Numbered from the stretch's first letter, positions 24,688 to 36,409 are shown. The stretch: 64,000 nt of DNA from Novilysobacter_A longmucuonensis (GCF_046600735.1 NZ_JBJMAW010000006.1:116148-180147); one strand, 5' to 3'. Translations and numbers: made by a program. The notes: generated by a model from the letters alone, not told the origin.

Positions 24688-26099
24688 ACTTCAACAATCG
24701 CACTCTCATCATCGCGCTTTCACTTGCCATCCTGGCAGGCGGCATCGGCGTGGGCTACTGGTGGGCAAGCCAGTCATCCGCGCCGCCCGCTTCCGGCGCC
24801 GCCGCCGACGGCGTGGCCCCTGCCACCGAGCAGGAGGTCCTGTACTGGTATGACCCGATGGTGCCGGGCCAGCATTTCGACCAGCCGGGCCCGTCGCCGT
24901 TCATGGACATGGAACTGGTGCCCAAGTACGCCGATGAAGCGACCGCGAGCGGCATCAGCATCGCCCCGGGCACACGTCAGAACCTCGGCATCCGCACCGT
25001 GGAGGTAGAGCGCGGCAGTCTCGCCGGCACCGTCAGCGTGCCCGGCACGATCGGCTGGGACCTGCGGCAGGAGCACGTCGTCAGTGCGCGGGTCGATGCG
25101 GTGGTCGATCGCCTGTTCGTCAAGGCGCCGTACCAACCGGTCCGTGCCGGCGAGCCGCTGGCGACGATCCTGGCCCCGGCGTGGAGCAGCGCACTGGCCG
25201 AAGCCCGGGCGCTGGGCCAGGCCGATTCGGCCTCGGCGCAGGCGCTGCAATCGGCCGCGCGCGAACGGCTGCAGGTACTGGGACTACCGCCGGGTGCAAC
25301 GACGCGCGATGGCCGCATCGTCCTGACCTCACCGGTCGACGGCGTGGTCAGCGAAATCGGCGTGCGCGAAGGCCAGGCGGCGCCAACCGGCATGCTGCTG
25401 TTCCGCGTCAACGGCACCGACACGGTGTGGCTGGAAGCGGCGATCCCGCAGGCTGCCGTTGGCGCCATCGTGCCCGGCACCCCGGTCGAGGCGCGCGTGA
25501 GCACCATGCCCGGACGCGTGTTCGAGGGGCGCGTGGAAACCCTGCTGCCGCAGATCGAAACCGGCAGCCGCACGCAGCAGGCGCGGATCGTGCTCGACAA
25601 CCCCGATGGCGTGCTGGCACCGGGCATGTTCGCGCAGATCACGTTGCAGCCGGTCGATGGGGCGCAACAGCCGCTGGTGCCGTCGGATGCCGTGATCGGC
25701 GCGGGCAACGAGGCGCGCGTGATCCTGATGGACCAGGAGGGTCGCTTCCGGCCGGTGGCGGTGCAGACCGGGCGCAGCGGCGGCGGTTTCACCGAAATCC
25801 TGTCGGGCCTGGAGGGCGGTGAGCAGGTGGTGGCGTCGGGGCAGTTCCTGATCGACTCGGAGGCAAACCTGTCCGGCGCACTGGAGCGCCTGGGCACTGC
25901 CTCGGGCCAGGACGACGCGGCCAGCGACGCCGCACCTGACTCGAGCATGCCTGACTCGAGCACGCCCGGGCCCGGGATGCCGGACATGGATGGCATGCCC
26001 GGAATGGACGGTGCCGACGACGCGGATGATGCGGCCGAACCGGCGCCCGAAGCGGCTTCGTCGACCGACGTGCCCGCCGCCGCGGAGCCGACTCCATGA
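24684..26099 (+). CDS. cusB: Cu(I)/Ag(I) efflux adaptor CusB
   Basis: This 471-residue membrane-fusion protein has an N-terminal membrane helix (8-28). A heavy-metal-binding segment follows (YDPMVPGQHF, SPFMDMELVP at about 55-80), then lipoyl/beta-barrel and alpha-hairpin parts. The last 60 residues are acidic and Met-rich (MPDMDGMPGMDG). The adaptor links CusA to CusC and passes Cu(I)/Ag(I) from the chaperone to the pump. The start at 24684 overlaps the previous stop, and its own stop overlaps the cusA start. Confidence 0.95.
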   Translation: MNFNNRTLIIALSLAILAGGIGVGYWWASQSSAPPASGAAADGVAPATEQEVLYWYDPMVPGQHFDQPGPSPFMDMELVPKYADEATASGISIAPGTRQNLGIRTVEVERGSLAGTVSVPGTIGWDLRQEHVVSARVDAVVDRLFVKAPYQPVRAGEPLATILAPAWSSALAEARALGQADSASAQALQSAARERLQVLGLPPGATTRDGRIVLTSPVDGVVSEIGVREGQAAPTGMLLFRVNGTDTVWLEAAIPQAAVGAIVPGTPVEARVSTMPGRVFEGRVETLLPQIETGSRTQQARIVLDNPDGVLAPGMFAQITLQPVDGAQQPLVPSDAVIGAGNEARVILMDQEGRFRPVAVQTGRSGGGFTEILSGLEGGEQVVASGQFLIDSEANLSGALERLGTASGQDDAASDAAPDSSMPDSSTPGPGMPDMDGMPGMDGADDADDAAEPAPEAASSTDVPAAAEPTP

Positions 26100-29000
26100 T
26101 CGCCGCAATCATCCGCGCGTCGATCGCCAACCGCGTCATCGTACTGTTCGCTGCGCTGCTGCTGACGGTATGGGGAGTCCTGTCGGTCTTCCGTACCCCT
26201 CTGGACGCGTTGCCCGACCTGTCCGACACCCAGGTCATCATCCGGACCGAATGGCCCGGACAGACCCCGCGCATCGTCGAGGACCAGGTCACCTACCCGC
26301 TGACCACGACGATGCTGTCGGTGCCGGGCGTCAAGGACGTGCGTGGCTATTCGTTCTTCGGCGATTCGTACGTCTACGTGCTGTTCGACGACGACACCGA
26401 CCTGTACTGGGCGCGCTCGCGCGTGCTGGAGTATCTGAGCCAGGCGCGTGACAGCCTGCCCGAGGGGATCACGCCGTCGCTCGGCCCCGACGCGACCGGG
26501 CTGGGCTGGGTGTACCAGTACGCGCTGGTCGATCGTACCGGCGCGCACGACCTGGGCGAGCTGCGCTCGCTGCAGGACTGGTTCCTGCGTTACGAGCTCA
26601 AGACCATTCCCGACGTGGCCGAGGTCGCCAGTATCGGCGGCATGGTGCAGGCCTGGCAGGTCGTGCCGGATCCGCAGGCGCTCGCCGCCCGCGGCATCGG
26701 CGTCGCGCAACTGGTCGAGGCGATCCGCGCCGCCAACGGCGCCACCGGCGGTTCGGTGATCGAGCTGGCCGAGGCCGAGCTGATGGTCCGCAGCGAAGGC
26801 TATCTGCAAACCCGCGAGGACTTCGAGAACGTGCCGGTCACCACCGGTGGCGTGCCGGTGCTGCTGGATGAAGTGGCACGGGTCGTACGCGGCCCGACCC
26901 TGCGCCGCGGCATCGCCGAACTCGACGGCGAGGGCGAGGTCGTCGGCGGCATCATCGTGCTGCGCTCGGGCAAGAACGCGCTGGACGCGATCGATGCGGT
27001 CAAGGCCAAGCTCGCCCAGTTGCAGGACAGCCTGCCGCCGGGGGTCGAGGTGGTGCCGGTGTACGACCGCTCCGGGCTGATCCTGGATGCCGTGAACAAC
27101 CTCGCGGGCAAGCTGGCCCAGGAGTTCCTCATCGTCGCGCTGGTCTGCGTGTTGTTCCTGTGGCACGTGCGCTCGGCGCTGGTCGCGGTGATCAGCCTGC
27201 CGCTGGGCGTGCTCGCCGCGTTCATCGTGATGCGCTACCAGGGCATCAGCGCGAACCTGCTGTCGCTGGGCGGCATCGCCATCGCGATCGGCGCGATGGT
27301 CGATGCGGCGGTGGTGATGATCGAGAACGCACACAAACATCTGGAAGAGTTTCGCGAACGCAACGCACGCGATCCCAAGGGCCTGGAACGATGGCAACTG
27401 ATGGGGGAGTCGGCCAGCGAAGTCGGGCCGGCGCTGTTCGTCAGCCTGCTGGTGATCACCCTGTCATTCGTCCCGGTGTTCTCGCTGCAGGCGCAGGAGG
27501 GCCGGCTGTTCTCGCCATTGGCATTCACCAAGACCTATTCGATGGCGGCCGCGGCCATGCTGTCGATCACGCTGGTCCCGGTGCTGATGGGTTACCTGAT
27601 CCGCGGGCGCATCCGTCCGGAGCGCGACAACCCGGTCAATCGCGGGCTGATCAAGGCCTACCGTCCGGTCCTGGAAGCCGTGCTGCGGCGTCCGCGCATG
27701 ACCCTGGCGCTGACCGGCACGGTGCTGCTTCTCAGCCTGCTGCCGCTGTTGAAACTGGGCAGCGAGTTCATGCCGCCGCTCAACGAGGGCACCTTGCTGT
27801 ACATGCCGACCGCGCTGCCCGGGCTGTCGGCCGGCAAGGCCGCGCAACTGCTGCAGCAGACCGACCGCATGCTCAAGACCGTGCCCGAGGTCGCGCACGT
27901 GTTCGGCAAGGCCGGGCGCGCCGATACCGCGACCGATCCGGCGCCGCTGGTGATGTTCGAGACCACGATCACGTTCAAGCCGCAAAGTGAATGGCGCCCC
28001 GGCATGACCATGGAGAAGCTGCAGCAGGAGCTGGACGCGGCGGTGCAAGTGCCGGGCCTGACCAACCTGTTCGTGCCGCCGATCCGCAACCGCATCGACA
28101 TGCTCGCCACCGGTATCAAGAGCCCGATCGGCATCAAGATCTTCGGCCCGGATACCGAGGTGCTGGCGAGCCTCGGCGACAGGATCGAACAGGTCGCGCG
28201 AACGGTGCCCGGCGTGAGCTCCGCGGTGGCCGAGCGCATCGCCGGCGGTCGCTATCTCGATGTCGAGGTCAGACCGCAGGCGGCAGCGCGCTACGGGTTC
28301 ACTCAGGCCGATGTGCAGCGGCTGGTCGCCACCGTCGTCGGAGGCCAGCCGATCGACCAGACCATCCAGGGCCGCGAACGCTATCCGGTGCTGGTGCGCT
28401 ACCCACGCGCACTCCGCGACTCGCCCTCGGAGCTGGCGCAGCTGCCGCTGGTTGCACCTGGCGGCGTGCAGCTGACTTTGGGGCAAGTGGCAGAGGTGTC
28501 GTATACGACCGGCCCGCCGATGCTGAAGAGCGACAACGCCCGGCTGGCCAGCTATGTCTACGTCGATGTCGCCGATCGCGATCTCGGCTCGGTGGTCGAG
28601 GACCTGCAGCAGGCCATCGCCGCGGAGGTGCCGTTGCCGGCCGGCTATTCGCTGGGTTGGTCGGGCCAGTACGAATACCTGCAGCGCGCGAGCGAGCGCC
28701 TGCGGGTGGTGATCCCGGCGACGCTGCTGATCATCTTCGGCCTGATATGGCTGGTGTTCCGGCGCGCGTCGGAGGCAGGGATCATCATGCTCAGCCTGCC
28801 GTTCGCACTGATCGGCGGCTTGTGGCTGATCTGGCTGCTGGGCCATGCGATTTCGGTCGCTACCCTGATCGGGTTCATCGCGCTCGCGGGCGTGGCCGCC
28901 GAGTTCGGCATCATCATGCTGCTGTACCTGCGCCAGGCCTGGGAGCGCCAGCTGGCGGCCAACCCGCAGGCCGGCGAGGCCGAACTTGACGCCGCCATCC

Positions 29001-29269
29001 GCGAAGGTGCGGTACAACGCGTCCGGCCCAAGGCGATGACCGTGGCGGTGATCCTGGCCGGTCTGCTGCCGATCCTGATCGGCGGCGGCGCCGGCTCGGA
29101 GGTCATGCAACGCATCGCCGCGCCAATGGTCGGCGGCATGCTCAGCGCGCCGCTGTTGTCGATGTTGGCAATCCCGGCGGCCTATCGCTGGCTGCGCCGA
29201 CGCGAACTGGTTCGCAACCGCTCCAACGCCGGCTCCATCAGCCGGACTCCACCGATCCCGACTCCATAG
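26096..29269 (+). CDS. cusA: Cu(I)/Ag(I) RND efflux pump CusA
   Basis: This 1057-residue heavy-metal-efflux RND protein has twelve transmembrane helices and two large periplasmic loops. The three methionines used for Cu(I)/Ag(I) in E. coli CusA are recognisable in LLYMPT, RPGMTMEK and NRIDMLATG, so copper/silver rather than Zn/Co/Cd is the likely substrate. Other signatures are VPVYDRSGLI in the first half and GVAAEFGIIMLLYL in the second. It is proton-driven and last in the coupled cusCBA set. Confidence 0.97.
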   Translation: MIAAIIRASIANRVIVLFAALLLTVWGVLSVFRTPLDALPDLSDTQVIIRTEWPGQTPRIVEDQVTYPLTTTMLSVPGVKDVRGYSFFGDSYVYVLFDDDTDLYWARSRVLEYLSQARDSLPEGITPSLGPDATGLGWVYQYALVDRTGAHDLGELRSLQDWFLRYELKTIPDVAEVASIGGMVQAWQVVPDPQALAARGIGVAQLVEAIRAANGATGGSVIELAEAELMVRSEGYLQTREDFENVPVTTGGVPVLLDEVARVVRGPTLRRGIAELDGEGEVVGGIIVLRSGKNALDAIDAVKAKLAQLQDSLPPGVEVVPVYDRSGLILDAVNNLAGKLAQEFLIVALVCVLFLWHVRSALVAVISLPLGVLAAFIVMRYQGISANLLSLGGIAIAIGAMVDAAVVMIENAHKHLEEFRERNARDPKGLERWQLMGESASEVGPALFVSLLVITLSFVPVFSLQAQEGRLFSPLAFTKTYSMAAAAMLSITLVPVLMGYLIRGRIRPERDNPVNRGLIKAYRPVLEAVLRRPRMTLALTGTVLLLSLLPLLKLGSEFMPPLNEGTLLYMPTALPGLSAGKAAQLLQQTDRMLKTVPEVAHVFGKAGRADTATDPAPLVMFETTITFKPQSEWRPGMTMEKLQQELDAAVQVPGLTNLFVPPIRNRIDMLATGIKSPIGIKIFGPDTEVLASLGDRIEQVARTVPGVSSAVAERIAGGRYLDVEVRPQAAARYGFTQADVQRLVATVVGGQPIDQTIQGRERYPVLVRYPRALRDSPSELAQLPLVAPGGVQLTLGQVAEVSYTTGPPMLKSDNARLASYVYVDVADRDLGSVVEDLQQAIAAEVPLPAGYSLGWSGQYEYLQRASERLRVVIPATLLIIFGLIWLVFRRASEAGIIMLSLPFALIGGLWLIWLLGHAISVATLIGFIALAGVAAEFGIIMLLYLRQAWERQLAANPQAGEAELDAAIREGAVQRVRPKAMTVAVILAGLLPILIGGGAGSEVMQRIAAPMVGGMLSAPLLSMLAIPAAYRWLRRRELVRNRSNAGSISRTPPIPTP

Positions 29270-29299
29270 ATCCCGCTCCACAAACCCCAGGAGAACCAC

Positions 29300-29695
29300 A
29301 TGAAGACCCTGACCACGTACACGATGACCGCGCTGCTTGCACTCGGGCTGCTCGCCGGCTGCTCACCAGAGGCCGACGAGCAGAACCTGGCAGCGCCTGA
29401 TGCAGCGGCACCGGCCGCGCCGGCGCCCGGCGCCGATGGCATGCAGGGCATGCAGCGCGACAACGCCGGCACGACCAGTGCATCGACCACCGGCACCGTG
29501 CAGGCCGTCGATGCCTCCGCCGGCACCATCACCATCGACCATGGCCCCGTCGACGCACTGCAATGGCCTGCGATGACGATGACGTTCCAGGCGCCCGGGA
29601 TCGATCTGGGCTCGATCGAGCCGGGCGACGAGGTGTCGTTCGAGTTCACCTCGACCGGCATGGACGGCACGATCACCTCGATCTCAAGCCAGTAG
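29300..29695 (+). CDS. cusF: CusF-like periplasmic copper chaperone, lipoprotein
   Basis: This 131-residue protein has a signal and lipobox (LGLLAGC), an Ala/Pro linker and a C-terminal OB-fold CusF domain from about 60. The Cu(I)/Ag(I) ligands of CusF are present: His in TITIDHGP and the Trp, Met, Met of LQWPAMTMTF. E. coli CusF is soluble, whereas the lipobox here implies membrane anchoring. GGAGAA precedes the ATG, 30 bp after cusA. It should deliver metal to CusB. Confidence 0.93.
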   Translation: MKTLTTYTMTALLALGLLAGCSPEADEQNLAAPDAAAPAAPAPGADGMQGMQRDNAGTTSASTTGTVQAVDASAGTITIDHGPVDALQWPAMTMTFQAPGIDLGSIEPGDEVSFEFTSTGMDGTITSISSQ

Positions 29696-29840
29696 GTACG
29701 CGCGCAGGCGTGCAGGCCTGGCGAGCGGGTGATGAACTGCCTGGCTCCGGCGCGGTAGACCTGCGAAGAGGTCCTGCCGCGCCGCGTCCTCCGCAGAAGG
29801 GAAGTGCGCCTGCCCGTTCCGGTCTCCGACCATCGGAAAC

Positions 29841-29869
29841 AACGAAGCCCGCCAGTGGCGGGCTTCGTT
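29841..29869 (-). terminator. intrinsic terminator of the tRNA transcript
   Basis: A perfect hairpin AACGAAGCCCGCC / GGCGGGCTTCGTT with a 3-nt loop lies 13 bp past the 3' end of tRNA-Glu. On the minus strand it is followed by GTTTCC, a weak U-tract. It probably ends the tRNA-Ala/tRNA-Glu transcript. The 145 bp between it and cusF contain nothing recognised. Confidence 0.7.
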
Positions 29870-29881
29870 GCAGAAACGAGA

Positions 29882-29957
29882 TGGCGTCCCCAAGGGGATT
29901 CGAACCCCTGTCGCCGCCGTGAAAGGGCAGTGTCCTAGGCCTCTAGACGATGGGGAC
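29882..29957 (-). tRNA. tRNA-Glu (UUC)
   Basis: A 76-nt cloverleaf: acceptor GTCCCCA with GGGGAC, anticodon loop CTTTCAC (anticodon TTC), T-arm GGTTCGAATCC and encoded CCA. It lies 64 bp downstream of tRNA-Ala on the same strand, and its 3' end faces the metal-resistance block. Confidence 0.97.
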
Positions 29958-30021
29958 GCGGAAAACTCAGCCCTTTTGCGACTGCCTTTCACGCAGTCGG
30001 GCCTGACACGTTCCAGCGAGA

Positions 30022-30097
<76 letters not shown>

Positions 30098-30116
30098 ACG
30101 TGCTGGAAAGTCGACA

Positions 30117-30145
30117 AGCTTAAGCAGCGATTTCCGGATCGTCAA
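30117..30145 (-). promoter_or_regulatory. sigma70-type promoter of the tRNA-Ala/tRNA-Glu unit
   Basis: On the minus strand a -35 TTGACG (30140-30145) and a -10 TAAGCT (30117-30122) are 17 bp apart, and the tRNA-Ala 5' end lies 19 bp downstream. The -35 falls inside the last codons of the DUF1249 gene. Confidence 0.75.
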
Positions 30146-30635
30146 GCGCTCTTTTTGTTTCGCGCGGAATTTCCCCCGCGAACCCCAACGTGCCGACGCC
30201 GTGCCCGCGCTCGGCCAGGTATTCGAGCCATTTGCCCAGGAACGTGTTCATTCGCAGGCGGTGGCCGAACAGCCGTGCGGGCGGCGGATACATGCCGATG
30301 ACGTCCTGCCAGCGGCGGCCGATGTAGCAGTGCGTGGCTTCCACCTGGCGCGCATCGTTGTACAACCGCAGGTAGGCCGACGGGTCGGGCTCGCCGGTCT
30401 GCGGATCGGTCATCGCGTAGCTCAGCCGGAGCTCGGTCGTGTAGCGATGTTGCTCGATGACATCGAGATGCAGGTCTAGCTGGTCATCGACCTGCGACAG
30501 ATATCGTCCCGGAGCCAGCTTCGCTGGTGCGAACAGACGCTCGATGCGCGCGTGGTTCTCGGCATACAGGCCCATCAACCAGCCGAGGCGGGACAGGCGC
30601 GGAATGCGGGCGGTGCGGGTGGCAAGCGAATTCAT
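30120..30635 (-). CDS. DUF1249 family protein (YqiB-like)
   Basis: This 171-residue cytosolic protein of the DUF1249 family shows the conserved YAENHARIERLF start, LRLYNDARQVEA, YIGRRW and FLGKWLEYLAERGH. The family is restricted to gammaproteobacteria and is often near nudix and lpt genes in E. coli; its biochemical role is not known to me. It runs directly into the tRNA promoter, so transcription may read through into the tRNAs. Confidence 0.85.
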   Translation of the reverse strand: MNSLATRTARIPRLSRLGWLMGLYAENHARIERLFAPAKLAPGRYLSQVDDQLDLHLDVIEQHRYTTELRLSYAMTDPQTGEPDPSAYLRLYNDARQVEATHCYIGRRWQDVIGMYPPPARLFGHRLRMNTFLGKWLEYLAERGHGVGTLGFAGEIPRETKRALDDPEIAA

Positions 30636-30736
30636 GGCCCGATGCTACACGCGCCGGCGGCGGCGCGGCAGCATTGACGAACGTCCTGCGACGCGCATAA
30701 CTTTATGGTTCAGCGTTGGTCGAGATCAACGCTTCC

Positions 30737-30810
30737 GTAGGAGCGCCCCATGGGCGTGATGTTCTTCGATCAGACGATGCGAAAGCATCGCGCCCATGGG
30801 GCGCTCCTAC
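30737..30810. repeat. GTAGGAGCGCCCCATGGGCG palindromic repeat
   Basis: A 74-bp element has left arm GTAGGAGCGCCCCATGGGCG and right arm CGCCCATGGGGCGCTCCTAC, exact reverse complements over 20 bp. It lies between the DUF1249 and ppsR genes and belongs to the family repeated in tandem at 46298-46556. Confidence 0.85.
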
Positions 30811-30836
30811 AACACAGCGCGCATGGCGAGCCGGCT

Positions 30837-31658
30837 TCAGAACATCTCGCGCTGGATGCCCAATGAGGTCAGCACCTTGCTGGAGATTTCCTCGATCGAG
30901 GTGTGCGTGGTGCTCAGCGTCGGAATGCGTTCGGCGCGGAACATCATTTCCGCCGCCGCGACCTCGCGCTTGCAGGTCTCCAGCTTGGCATAGCGCGAAT
31001 CCGGACGGCGCTCCTGCCGGATCTGCTGCAGGCGCACCGGGTCGATGGTCAGCCCGAACAGCTTGTTGCGAAACGGCCGCAGGCGCGGCGGCAGCCGGTC
31101 GTGCTCGAGGTCTTCCTCGGTCAGCGGATAGTTGGCCGCGCGCACGCCGTAGTGCAGCGCCAGGTAGACGCAGGTCGGGGTCTTGCCGGCGCGCGACACC
31201 GCCACCAGGATCAGGTCGGCGTCGCTGTAGTCGATGCTGGCGCCGTCGTCGTGGCTGAGCGCGTAGTTCATCGCATTGATGCGGCGATGGTATGTGTCGA
31301 AATCGATCAGCCCATGGGCCCGGCCGACGGTGTGCTGGCGGCTCTCGCCGAACTCCTGCTCCAGCGGCTCGATGAAAGGCGCGAACACGTCCAGCATCAG
31401 CGCGCCGCTCTCGGCCAGCGCCGCGCTGACGTTGCCATCCATGCACGAGTTGATGACCACCGGCCGCACGCCGTGCAGTTCGGCCGCGGCGCGGATGCGC
31501 ACGGCGGCTTCACCGGCACGTTCGATGGAGTCCACGAACGCGATGCGGTCGCTGACGAAACGCGTAGTGGTGAACTGGGTCAACAGGCTGTGGCCGATCG
31601 TCTCGGCGGTGATGCCGGTACCGTCGGAAATGTAGAAAACCGGACGCAAGCCCGTCAT
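30837..31658 (-). CDS. ppsR: PEP synthase regulatory kinase/pyrophosphorylase
   Basis: This 273-residue DUF299 protein phosphorylates PEP synthase on Thr using ADP and removes the phosphate by Pi-dependent pyrophosphorolysis. SDGTGITAET opens the protein and a P-loop-like VSRAGKTPT lies at about 155. The ATG at 31658 has GAGGTGA 5 bp upstream; a TTG five codons earlier is less likely. It is divergent from ppsA, its target, with 221 bp between. Confidence 0.95.
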   Translation of the reverse strand: MTGLRPVFYISDGTGITAETIGHSLLTQFTTTRFVSDRIAFVDSIERAGEAAVRIRAAAELHGVRPVVINSCMDGNVSAALAESGALMLDVFAPFIEPLEQEFGESRQHTVGRAHGLIDFDTYHRRINAMNYALSHDDGASIDYSDADLILVAVSRAGKTPTCVYLALHYGVRAANYPLTEEDLEHDRLPPRLRPFRNKLFGLTIDPVRLQQIRQERRPDSRYAKLETCKREVAAAEMMFRAERIPTLSTTHTSIEEISSKVLTSLGIQREMF

Positions 31659-31879
31659 CGAATCACCTCGCAATATGTACCTGCGGATTACTCCGCAGGC
31701 CTGCCTCCAGATAGGAAAAAGCCCGCCGGATCAAGCTTGTAAGCACCCGACGCAACAGCGATCATAGCCGCTTGGCCGCGCCCGCAAACGCCGTGTCCAC
31801 CGCAGCCGGCATATTCTCGCGCCACATCGCTCCCTGCCCTCGCCCCCCGATATTGCTGCCCCCACGGAGATCGCCCGCC

Positions 31880-34270
<2,391 letters not shown>

Positions 34271-34289
34271 TCGAGTAGAGGGAGGCCGT

Positions 34290-35180
34290 ATGGACTGGTT
34301 AAGCAACCTGGAAGCGGGCAGTTGGCAGGCAATCGCGATGACCTGGGGCGCGAAGGTGCTCGGCGGGTTGTTGATCCTGCTGATCGGGCTGCGTGTCGCC
34401 ACGTGGGTTTCGGGACTGGCCGAGAAGGCACTCACCCGGTCTCGCGTCGAGGCGACCGCGGTGCTGTTCCTGCGAAAGGTGGCCTATGTGCTGCTGGTGG
34501 TGGTGCTGATTCTGGCGGTGCTGCAGTTCATCGGCATTCCGATGACCTCGATGATCGCGGTGCTCGGTGCCGCCGGCCTGGCGATCGGCCTGGCATTGAA
34601 GGATTCGTTGTCCAACATCGCGTCCGGCGTGATGCTGGTGACGCTCAAGCCCTTCCGCGTCGGCAATATCGTCACCGTCGGCGGGCAGACCGGCCTGGTC
34701 GAGTCGGTCAGCATCTTCCAGACGGTGCTGCGCGGCCCCGACAACCAGACCATCGTGCTGCCCAACAGCCTGGTCACCACCGACTCGATCATCAACCTGA
34801 CCCCGGACGTTAGGCGTCGCATTGAGCTGGTGATCGGCATTGCCTACAACAGCGATATCGACGCCGCGCGTGCGGCGGCGCTGGAGCTGATGCACGGCGA
34901 CGAGCGGGTGCTGGAGGACCCGGCGCCCGACGTGCTGGTCTATGCGCTGGGCGACAACAGCGTCGATCTCGGCATCCGCTGCCACGTCGCCAATGCCGAC
35001 TTTTTCGTGACCAAGTGCGAATTGACCGAACGCATCAAGAAGTGCTTCGACGCGATCGGCGTCAACATCCCGTTCCCGCAGCGCGATGTGCACGTCTATC
35101 ACCACGACGCCCGCGACGGCAGCATCATCGACCCGCGACTGCTGAGCCCCCAGGCCGCCAACCAGATCGAAGGCGGCTGA
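34290..35180 (+). CDS. mscS: small-conductance mechanosensitive channel (MscS family)
   Basis: This 296-residue protein has three N-terminal transmembrane helices (about 20-45, 58-85, 88-115). The third carries the pore pattern VLGAAGLAIGLALKDSLSNIASG, and the MscS beta domain follows (FRVGNIVTVGGQTGLVE, NSLVTTDSIINL). It opens under membrane tension to release solutes. AGGGAGG lies 5 bp before the ATG at 34290. It may be co-transcribed with ppsA. Confidence 0.94.
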   Translation: MDWLSNLEAGSWQAIAMTWGAKVLGGLLILLIGLRVATWVSGLAEKALTRSRVEATAVLFLRKVAYVLLVVVLILAVLQFIGIPMTSMIAVLGAAGLAIGLALKDSLSNIASGVMLVTLKPFRVGNIVTVGGQTGLVESVSIFQTVLRGPDNQTIVLPNSLVTTDSIINLTPDVRRRIELVIGIAYNSDIDAARAAALELMHGDERVLEDPAPDVLVYALGDNSVDLGIRCHVANADFFVTKCELTERIKKCFDAIGVNIPFPQRDVHVYHHDARDGSIIDPRLLSPQAANQIEGG

Positions 35181-35194
35181 AGCCCGACGCCCCT

Positions 35195-35274
35195 GTAGGA
35201 GCATCGCAATGGCGAGTCTCGCGTGCCAGTCGGTCCGCTGGACGGCAACTGATCGCGGCTGAAGCCGCTCCTAC
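35195..35274. repeat. GTAGGAGC...GCTCCTAC palindromic repeat
   Basis: This is an 80-bp element with a degenerate left arm GTAGGAGCATCGCAATGG and an intact right arm ATCGCGGCTGAAGCCGCTCCTAC. It lies between the convergent mscS and orn genes and is a likely two-way transcript end. Confidence 0.75.
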
Positions 35275-35290
35275 AGGTGCTGTGGCGCGG

Positions 35291-35866
35291 TCAATCCTCG
35301 ACCGGATGCAGGCCGCTCAACTGGCCCATGAAATACCGGTAGTGCCGCAACTCCGCAATCGAGTCCTGCACGTCGCTCAACGCCGTGTGCTTGGATTCCT
35401 TGCCGGCGCCGGCCAGCACTTCCGGCGCCCAGCGTCGGGCGAGTTCCTTGACGGTACTGACGTCGAGGTTGCGGTAGTGGAAGTGTTTTTCCAGTTGCGG
35501 CATCTGCCGGTGCAGGAAGCGCCGGTCCTGGCAGATCGAGTTGCCGCAGATCGGCGAGGTATTGGCCGCCACCCACTTGCCGAGGAATGCGAGCGTGCGC
35601 TGCTCGGCCTCGGCCATTGCCACGCCTTGCTCCAGCACCCGCTGCCATAATCCGGACTTGCGATGCTGGTTGCGGTTCCATTCGTCCATCGCCTCCAGCG
35701 TCTGCAGCGAATGCGCGATGGCCAGTTCAGGACCCTCGGCCAGCACCTCGAGGTTGGCATCGGTCACCACCGTGGCGATCTCGAGGATCGAGTCCCGGTC
35801 GGTGTCCAGTCCGGTCATCTCAAGGTCGATCCAGATAAGCCGGTGCTCGGCCCCAGTCCTTTGCAT
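35291..35866 (-). CDS. orn: oligoribonuclease
   Basis: This 191-residue DEDDh-family 3'-5' exonuclease finishes RNA decay by degrading 2-5 nt fragments, including pGpG from cyclic-di-GMP turnover. Catalytic motifs are IDLEMTGLD near the N-terminus and KHTALSDVQDSI near the C-terminus, with NSICQDRRFLH between. The ATG at 35866 gives the family length; the next in-frame ATG upstream (35899) would add 11 residues. It is divergent from the DUF2721 gene. Confidence 0.96.
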   Translation of the reverse strand: MQRTGAEHRLIWIDLEMTGLDTDRDSILEIATVVTDANLEVLAEGPELAIAHSLQTLEAMDEWNRNQHRKSGLWQRVLEQGVAMAEAEQRTLAFLGKWVAANTSPICGNSICQDRRFLHRQMPQLEKHFHYRNLDVSTVKELARRWAPEVLAGAGKESKHTALSDVQDSIAELRHYRYFMGQLSGLHPVED

Positions 35867-35935
35867 TGATGGCTCGCTGTCTTGTCGGTGTCGCGGCATG
35901 ATAGCCCACGCCCCGCGACTGCCACGAGCGATCCG

Positions 35936-36409
35936 ATGTTCCAGAATGCACACTACGCAATCCTCACCGCGATGCTGGCGCCGGCGTTTTTCCTGACCGC
36001 CACCGCATCGCTGCTGCTGTCGGCCAACAACCGGCTGGCGCGCGTGGTCGACCGGCTGCGCGGTTTGCTGCGCGAGCTTGAGGACGGCAAGGACGATGAC
36101 GAGCATATCCTGCGGATCGAGCGCCGAATCCGGATCCAGCGGCGTCGCTCCAACCTGATCCTGCGTGGCAGCCAGTTGCTCTACGGGTCGATCAGTTTCT
36201 TCGTCGGCACCAGCCTGACGGTCGCGATCGACGCATTCCTCGACTACCGGCTCGGGTACATGCCGACGGCATTGGCGGTGCTGGGCGTGCTGACCATGTT
36301 TGCCGCGAGCCTAAGCCTGTCGCGCGAAGCCGCGCTCGCGGTGGCCGCGCTCAACGAGGAAATGGACCACGCCCACGAGCGCGCACGCGCCATGCTCGAC
36401 AAGAGCTGA
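35936..36409 (+). CDS. DUF2721 family membrane protein
   Basis: This 157-residue protein has an N-terminal membrane helix (8-30), a charged coiled segment rich in Arg/Glu (about 35-75) and two more helices (about 80-125). The pattern NRLARVVDRLR after helix 1 is typical of DUF2721. The function is unknown. The end of the gene, ATGCTCGACAAGAGCTGA, is repeated twice more immediately downstream. Confidence 0.85.
   Translation: MFQNAHYAILTAMLAPAFFLTATASLLLSANNRLARVVDRLRGLLRELEDGKDDDEHILRIERRIRIQRRRSNLILRGSQLLYGSISFFVGTSLTVAIDAFLDYRLGYMPTALAVLGVLTMFAASLSLSREAALAVAALNEEMDHAHERARAMLDKS

Noticed and set aside
29882..29957. An attachment site in tRNA-Glu with a matching repeat at the far end of the metal block
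   Set aside because: No copy of the tRNA 3' end was found by eye near 10.4-10.7 kb and no integrase is present, so only the position is suggestive.
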